DNA of 18,384 bases from Betaproteobacteria bacterium (GTDB taxonomy: Bacteria > Pseudomonadota > Gammaproteobacteria > Burkholderiales > SG8-41), in contig JAIOOZ010000315.1 in NCBI GenBank assembly GCA_021414185.1, positions 1 to 18,384 on the forward strand, given 5' to 3'. Both the position numbers and the translations under genes were made by a program. The notes under the pieces are model-generated. The model worked only from the letters and a program-made list of their open reading frames with translations. It was not told where the DNA came from and searched no databases. This document shows, one piece after another, positions 14,963 to 18,384 of this stretch (the stretch's first letter is position 1; each line of letters starts with the position of its first letter).

Positions 14963-15748
14963 ATGGGCAGACTGGACGGACGGGTCGCGTTCATTACAGG
15001 TGCGGGTGCGGGAATCGCGCGTGCCGCATCAATGCTGTTTGCGCGCGAAGGCGCCCGGGTGGCGTTGGTTGACATCAACGACACGACGGGTGCTGCAACC
15101 GAAAAGTTGGTGCGCGAGCAAGGTGATGATGGACTTTTCATCCGGACCGACATCACCCAGGAAGAGAGCGTAAAGGAGGCCGTGCGCCGCGCCGCCGCGC
15201 ATTTCGGCCACATCGATCTACTGTTCAACTGTGCCGGCGGTTCTGTGGTGGAAGACGGCGTCGTGACCGAGGTCGACTTGGACAAAGTGTGGAAACAGAC
15301 TATGTCGCTCGATCTCTACGGCACGATGCTCTGTTGCAGGCACGTTATCCCGGAGATCATAAAGGCAGGCGGTGGCACCGTGGTCAACATGTCGTCAGGG
15401 GCGGCACTGCGCGGCGCCAACCCTGCTCATGTTTATACCTCGGCGAAGGGCGCGATACTTTCACTGACGCGGGCCCTGGCCGGGGCCTACGTCAAGCACA
15501 ACGTGCGCGTCAACGCGATCTGTGCAGGACGCATCCATACCGAACGCGCCGTGAGCCGATACGGAGTCAAGGGCAAGGGCGGTGCGATGGTCGATCGCCA
15601 GGACGCGGCCGGGTACCTTAAGGAATACCCGCTATGGGCCGGCGAGCCGATCGATATCGCTAATATCGCACTGTTTCTCGCCTCGAGTGAATCACGCATG
15701 ATCACTGGGGCCACCATTCCGGCCGAGGGGGGGCGCTCGGCGTACTGA
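14963..15748 (+). CDS. Short-chain dehydrogenase/reductase (classical SDR)
   Basis: 261 residues. The Rossmann motif is TGAGAGIA (12-19), slightly atypical: the last Gly of TGxxxGxG is Ala. D42-type acidic residue after the second strand (VALVDIND) favours NAD(H). NCAG replaces NNAG, the catalytic serine is S145 in NMSSGA, and YTSAK gives Y158 and K162. The C-terminus (ASSESRMITGATIPAEGG) matches the family. It oxidises a hydroxyl or reduces a carbonyl on an unidentified small molecule, in the cytoplasm, possibly in one pathway with the receptor 40 nt upstream. No strong Shine-Dalgarno precedes ATG 14963. Confidence 0.93.
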   Translation: MGRLDGRVAFITGAGAGIARAASMLFAREGARVALVDINDTTGAATEKLVREQGDDGLFIRTDITQEESVKEAVRRAAAHFGHIDLLFNCAGGSVVEDGVVTEVDLDKVWKQTMSLDLYGTMLCCRHVIPEIIKAGGGTVVNMSSGAALRGANPAHVYTSAKGAILSLTRALAGAYVKHNVRVNAICAGRIHTERAVSRYGVKGKGGAMVDRQDAAGYLKEYPLWAGEPIDIANIALFLASSESRMITGATIPAEGGRSAY

Positions 15749-15974
15749 GACGGCGCGTGCGTGTGCATGGTGAATATAAAGGGACTGCTCCGTCTCGAAG
15801 CGGCGTGAGCCGCGCGGCATCATCGTCGGGTGGCGAGGCGCGCTTTATGCTCGGCAAATACTAGCGTTCCGCATCTTCCTGCCGATTTGCGCGCGAACTG
15901 CTAAGTGCTTGCCCGCATTTCTGCAAGCGAGTACTCGTGATTCAGGCCTCCCAGCAGGCCGGTTTTCCCTTCCA
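15749..15974. other. Convergent intergenic region
   Basis: Between the SDR and the dioxygenase. A short hairpin GCGGC-gtga-GCCGC (15800-15813) and a long-range inverted pair GAGACGG (15747-15753)/CCGTCTC (15790-15796) are present; neither has a T-run, so termination is unproven. No gene is supported. Confidence 0.45.
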
Positions 15975-16862
15975 TCAGAACACCGGCCCGCCTTCGACCG
16001 TGCACCGATACAACAAGCGCCGCTGCGGCAGCTTGTAGTCGAACGTGGCCTTGTGCAAGGTGGTCGCATTGTCCCACAGCACGAAGTCCCCTACCTTCCA
16101 CTGGTGCCGATACACGAACTTTGGCTGGGTTGAGAACGCACAGAGCTCGGACAGAAGCGTCTTGGCCTCGATATCCGGTATTCCAACGATACCGCAGGTA
16201 TGGCCTTCGCTGATAAACAGGCTCTTCCTCCCCGTCACCGGATGTGTCCGCACCATTGGCTGCGACCGGTCGGGCGCTTTCTCCTGCTGCTCCTTTGTCA
16301 GTTCGCCGCGCTTGAGCACGCCTGCGGCGATTTTCTTCTCATACTTGTGGCGCAGACTCTGCACTGCCCGCAAGCCATCGATTCGCCGCTTCATTTCTGG
16401 CGTCAGCGCATCGTAAGCCGCAGCGGTGCTCGCGAAACAGGTATCGCCAAGCGAGCGACCATCCGTCTGCGGAACCTCGACGGCGTAGAGAAACGTATAC
16501 ATCACCGGTCTTTCCATGTACGCAGCATCCGAGTGCCAGAACACCCCCGCATCAGCGAGGCCGATTTGCCGGTCATTGTGCAGGACATTCGATACCATGT
16601 GGAGGCCCGGGTGATGCCCCTCCACGCCATACTTGTAGATAGGCGGCGTACGCAAGGGGCCGAACTGCGCGGCGAAGTCCACCTGGCGCTGTTGCGCGAT
16701 ATGCTGCCCGCGAAACACGAGGACCGAGTACCGGTTGAGCGCGTCCTTGATCGACTGCATAGTGTGCGCACCCGCTACACGGGCGAGATCCACTCCACGT
16801 ATCTCGGCGCCAAGCGATTCCGCGAGCGGCACCACTTCGACGGATTCAGCAGCCTCGGTCAT
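15975..16862 (-). CDS. TfdA/TauD-family Fe(II)/2-oxoglutarate-dependent dioxygenase
   Basis: 295 residues, the usual family length. The facial triad is H110-x-D112 in VFWHSDAAYM and H270 in TTLHKATFDY; R282 and R286 in RRLLYRCTVEG are candidates for binding 2-oxoglutarate. An N-terminal PLAESLGAEIRGVDL block is typical of TauD/TfdA. These enzymes hydroxylate a substrate with decarboxylation of 2-oxoglutarate, often cleaving a C-S or C-O bond; taurine or phenoxyacetate specificity cannot be assigned. The start ATG 16862 is preceded directly by a purine-rich GGGAGGGGAG on the minus strand; an upstream in-frame ATG (16886) is less likely. It follows the second Bug receptor by 35 nt in the same direction. 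Confidence 0.93.
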   Translation of the reverse strand: MTEAAESVEVVPLAESLGAEIRGVDLARVAGAHTMQSIKDALNRYSVLVFRGQHIAQQRQVDFAAQFGPLRTPPIYKYGVEGHHPGLHMVSNVLHNDRQIGLADAGVFWHSDAAYMERPVMYTFLYAVEVPQTDGRSLGDTCFASTAAAYDALTPEMKRRIDGLRAVQSLRHKYEKKIAAGVLKRGELTKEQQEKAPDRSQPMVRTHPVTGRKSLFISEGHTCGIVGIPDIEAKTLLSELCAFSTQPKFVYRHQWKVGDFVLWDNATTLHKATFDYKLPQRRLLYRCTVEGGPVF

Positions 16863-16897
16863 CTCCCCTCCCTCATTACTCTGCATCGGTGACTGCC

Positions 16898-17878
16898 TCA
16901 CTCGGGCCGGATGTTGGCTGCCTTCACCGTCGCCGCGTACTTCGCGATTTCGTTGCGGATGTACGCCGCGAACTGCTCCGGCGTGCCCCCGCCGGGTTCC
17001 GCGCCGTCCACTGCAAGCCGCTCGCGCACATCCGAGCCCTGCAGCAATGCGATGACTTCGCGGTTGAGCGCGTCGATCACGGGACGCGGCGTCCCCGCCG
17101 GGGCCAACAGCCCGTACCAAGAACTGACGTCGAAGCCGGGCAAGACCTCCGCTACCGCCGGCAACTCCGGCATCGTCACCGAGCGTCGTGCGCTGGTTAC
17201 AGCCAGCCCGCGGAGCCGTCCGGACTTCACGTGCGGGACAGCAGTGATGAGGTTCGTGAACATCATCTGCACTTGCCCTGAGATCAGATCGTTGAGCGCG
17301 GGGCCGGTGCCTTTGTAGGGAACGTGGACCAGATCAACCCCGGCCTGGCGCTTGAACATCTCTGCGATCAGGTGCTGCGAGCTGCCCACGCCGACCGATG
17401 CATAGTTGATCGCACCGGGCTTCTGCTTCGCAAGCGCAATAAGATCCTTGACCGACTTTGCCGCAACCGACGGGTGCACCACCAGGATATTGGGCACCGA
17501 TGCCAGCAGGACGACCGGCGCGAAGTTTTTCACCGGATCATAGGGCAGTTTTTCATACAGGCTGGGGTTGCTGCCGTGCGTGCTGGCGGTCCCCATCAAC
17601 AGCGTGTAGCCGTCAGGCGATGCCCGCGCAACCGTCTCCGTGCCGACCAATCCGCCTGCACCACCCCGGTTGTCCACGACGATCTGCTGGCCGTACTTTT
17701 CATTCAGTTTGTGGGCTACCACGCGTGCGAGAGTATCGGCGCCGCCGCCCGGGGGAAAGGGCACCACCAGCCGTATCGGCTTATCGGGGTAGGCCGCGCC
17801 CGCTGCGGCAGCCGGCGCCGCTGCCGCGACCAACGCAACCAGTAGATGCAGTCGATGCAGTCTGTAGGTATCGGTCAT
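16898..17878 (-). CDS. Bug/TctC-family periplasmic solute receptor
   Basis: 326 residues from ATG 17878. A signal peptide with a LLVALVAAAAPAAAAGA core is followed by YPDKPIRLVVPFPPGGGAD, GAGGLVGTETVARASPDGY, INYASVGVGSS, HVPYKGTGPALNDLISGQV and TPEQFAAYIRNEIAKYAATV, which define the family. ATG 17902 would add eight residues but lacks a ribosome site; GAG five bases before 17878 fits better. It is the first gene of a two-gene unit with the dioxygenase, suggesting that the receptor collects the dioxygenase's substrate or a related compound. No membrane transporter subunits (TctA/TctB) are present. Confidence 0.93.
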   Translation of the reverse strand: MTDTYRLHRLHLLVALVAAAAPAAAAGAAYPDKPIRLVVPFPPGGGADTLARVVAHKLNEKYGQQIVVDNRGGAGGLVGTETVARASPDGYTLLMGTASTHGSNPSLYEKLPYDPVKNFAPVVLLASVPNILVVHPSVAAKSVKDLIALAKQKPGAINYASVGVGSSQHLIAEMFKRQAGVDLVHVPYKGTGPALNDLISGQVQMMFTNLITAVPHVKSGRLRGLAVTSARRSVTMPELPAVAEVLPGFDVSSWYGLLAPAGTPRPVIDALNREVIALLQGSDVRERLAVDGAEPGGGTPEQFAAYIRNEIAKYAATVKAANIRPE

Positions 17879-17957
17879 TTTCACTCGGCCGCGCCGCCGC
17901 ATGGTTACGGTTTTTGAGTCAGTCAAAGTCTACCGGAAAGCGATTCGCGACGGTGAA

Positions 17958-18066
17958 AACCTTTGGGGTCAGACCCCGGCGAAAGAAGCATCGAATCAGA
18001 TTGCTGTAGTAGCCGCGCGATTGTTCTATAGAACCTTTGTTTCACCGGGGTCTGACCCCAAAGGTT
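17958..18066. repeat. 109-bp MITE/REP-like inverted-repeat element
   Basis: The arms 17958-17979 and 18045-18066 are exact reverse complements (22 bp); allowing one mismatch they extend to 17984 and 18040. Each arm contains GGGGTCAGACCCC or its complement, itself a near-palindrome, so the element can fold at two scales. The 55-nt centre has no gene. The GGGGTCAGACCCC core resembles a repeat commonly dispersed in proteobacterial genomes and linked to REP-type transposases; that link is recollection, not shown here. Confidence 0.7.
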
Positions 18067-18070
18067 ACGT

Positions 18071-18315
18071 GGTATTGGGCCAGAGGCGGCTTCCAATCCT
18101 GTCAATAAACGCAGGTTGCGCACCCTTGTATTGTATCCGTGACCGATATACGGTTGACTTGTAGGCATACAAGTCGGCGATCCGGATGCCGTGCCCACCC
18201 TTGGGTAAAACCCGTAGCGTAGATCGGCGCCGGGTCGCCAATCCATAACGGCAAGATCGAACGGTATCTTGGGCACGGTTATATCCGTTAGCCCGCATTG
18301 ACAAGGTTGATCTCT
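18071..18315 (+). ncRNA. Candidate IS110 bridge RNA region
   Basis: Bridge RNAs of IS110-group elements are encoded in the left end upstream of the recombinase. This stretch has a hairpin at 18071-18099 (ATTGG-GCC/GGC-CCAAT with a small bulge), a perfect 8-bp stem GACTTGTA-ggca-TACAAGTC (18156-18175), a short GGGT/ACCC hairpin near 18202-18213, and a long-range pair CCGTGCCCA (18189-18197)/TGGGCACGG (18270-18278). Exact RNA ends and the guide loops cannot be set without the right end of the element. Confidence 0.4.
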
Positions 18316-18384
18316 ATGGACTCGGTGATGATGACGTATCTCGGCCTGGATGTCTCCAAGGCCAAAGTCGATTGTGCTTTGTTG
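18316..18384 (+). CDS. IS110-family transposase/recombinase, N-terminus (cut by window edge)
   Basis: The first 23 codons are visible. MMTYLGLDVSKAKVDCALL is the characteristic amino end of IS110-family DEDD recombinases, with D12 as the first acidic residue of the RuvC-like site. ATG 18316 has AAGG nine bases upstream; ATG 18328 and 18331 are in-frame alternatives. The enzyme works with a bridge RNA to recombine donor and target DNA. Whether the gene is intact lies beyond the window. Confidence 0.88.
   Translation, partial: MDSVMMTYLGLDVSKAKVDCALL

Larger units (their letters stand above)
17879..18315. other. Intergenic region containing a repeat element and an IS110-type left end
   Basis: No protein gene is supported in this 437-bp stretch. 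It contains a 109-bp inverted-repeat element (17958-18066) and then about 250 bp of non-coding, hairpin-rich sequence leading into the IS110-family transposase start. Confidence 0.6.
18067..18384 (+). mobile_element. IS110-family insertion sequence, left end (partial)
   Basis: The window ends inside the transposase gene. The upstream 18067-18315 is taken as the long non-coding left end typical of the IS110 group; the exact left boundary is not visible because these elements lack clear terminal inverted repeats. Insertion beside a palindromic repeat fits the family's target preference. Confidence 0.6.

Noticed and set aside
15800..15813. Hairpin as intrinsic terminator
   Set aside because: Five-base stem without a following T-run.
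18298..18303. TTGACA as promoter for the IS110 transposase
   Set aside because: At 17-nt spacing the -10 position falls inside the coding start with no matching hexamer; it may instead be chance.
1..18384. CRISPR, tRNA or rRNA
   Set aside because: No regular direct repeats with spacers, cloverleaf or rRNA-like blocks were seen on reading both strands.

Overview
The window is GC-rich. Two complete extracytoplasmic solute receptors of the Bug/TctC type (plus the tail of a possible third), next to a short-chain dehydrogenase and a TfdA/TauD-type dioxygenase, suggest a betaproteobacterium, probably Burkholderiales, where Bug receptors are strongly expanded. This placement is inferred from gene content only. 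No rRNA, tRNA or CRISPR array was seen.

Layout. (1) 1-438, minus: N-terminal part of an arginase/agmatinase-family ureohydrolase running off the left edge. (2) 439-768: divergent intergenic region with an AT-rich patch of inverted AAATGA/TCATTT motifs. (3) 769-7059, plus: a tightly coupled four-gene operon of a coiled-coil protein, a ClpB-D2-like AAA+ ATPase with a degenerate first ATPase module, a small NrdG-like radical SAM protein, and a Ser/Thr kinase with two zinc ribbons and a C-terminal membrane hairpin. (4) 7060-7259: convergent gap holding what looks like the C-terminal tail of a lost Bug receptor. (5) 7260-13614, minus: four coupled genes for extracytoplasmic proteins, each with an N-terminal membrane segment or signal peptide and an even number of cysteines; no family recognised, except a possible OmpA-like tail in one. 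(6) 13615-13941: a TATAAT promoter for that operon and a 126-bp remnant of an IS91-family transposase. (7) 13942-17878: Bug receptor and SDR (plus), facing dioxygenase and second Bug receptor (minus), a small catabolic island. (8) 17958-18384: a 109-bp inverted-repeat element followed by the left end and first 23 codons of an IS110-family element, with a structured leader that may encode its bridge RNA.

How it may work. The two convergent operons at 769-13614 are the most interesting part. One side is cytoplasmic (unfoldase-like ATPase, radical SAM enzyme, membrane-anchored kinase); the other is periplasmic or membrane-tethered. They could be two halves of one transmembrane sensing, envelope-stress or conflict system, but codon use differs sharply between them (ATA is about 30% of Ile codons in the plus operon and about 6% in the minus operon, counted by eye), so they may have separate histories. 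I do not recognise the combination as a named system. The 13942-17878 block is ordinary accessory catabolism flanked by mobile-element debris.
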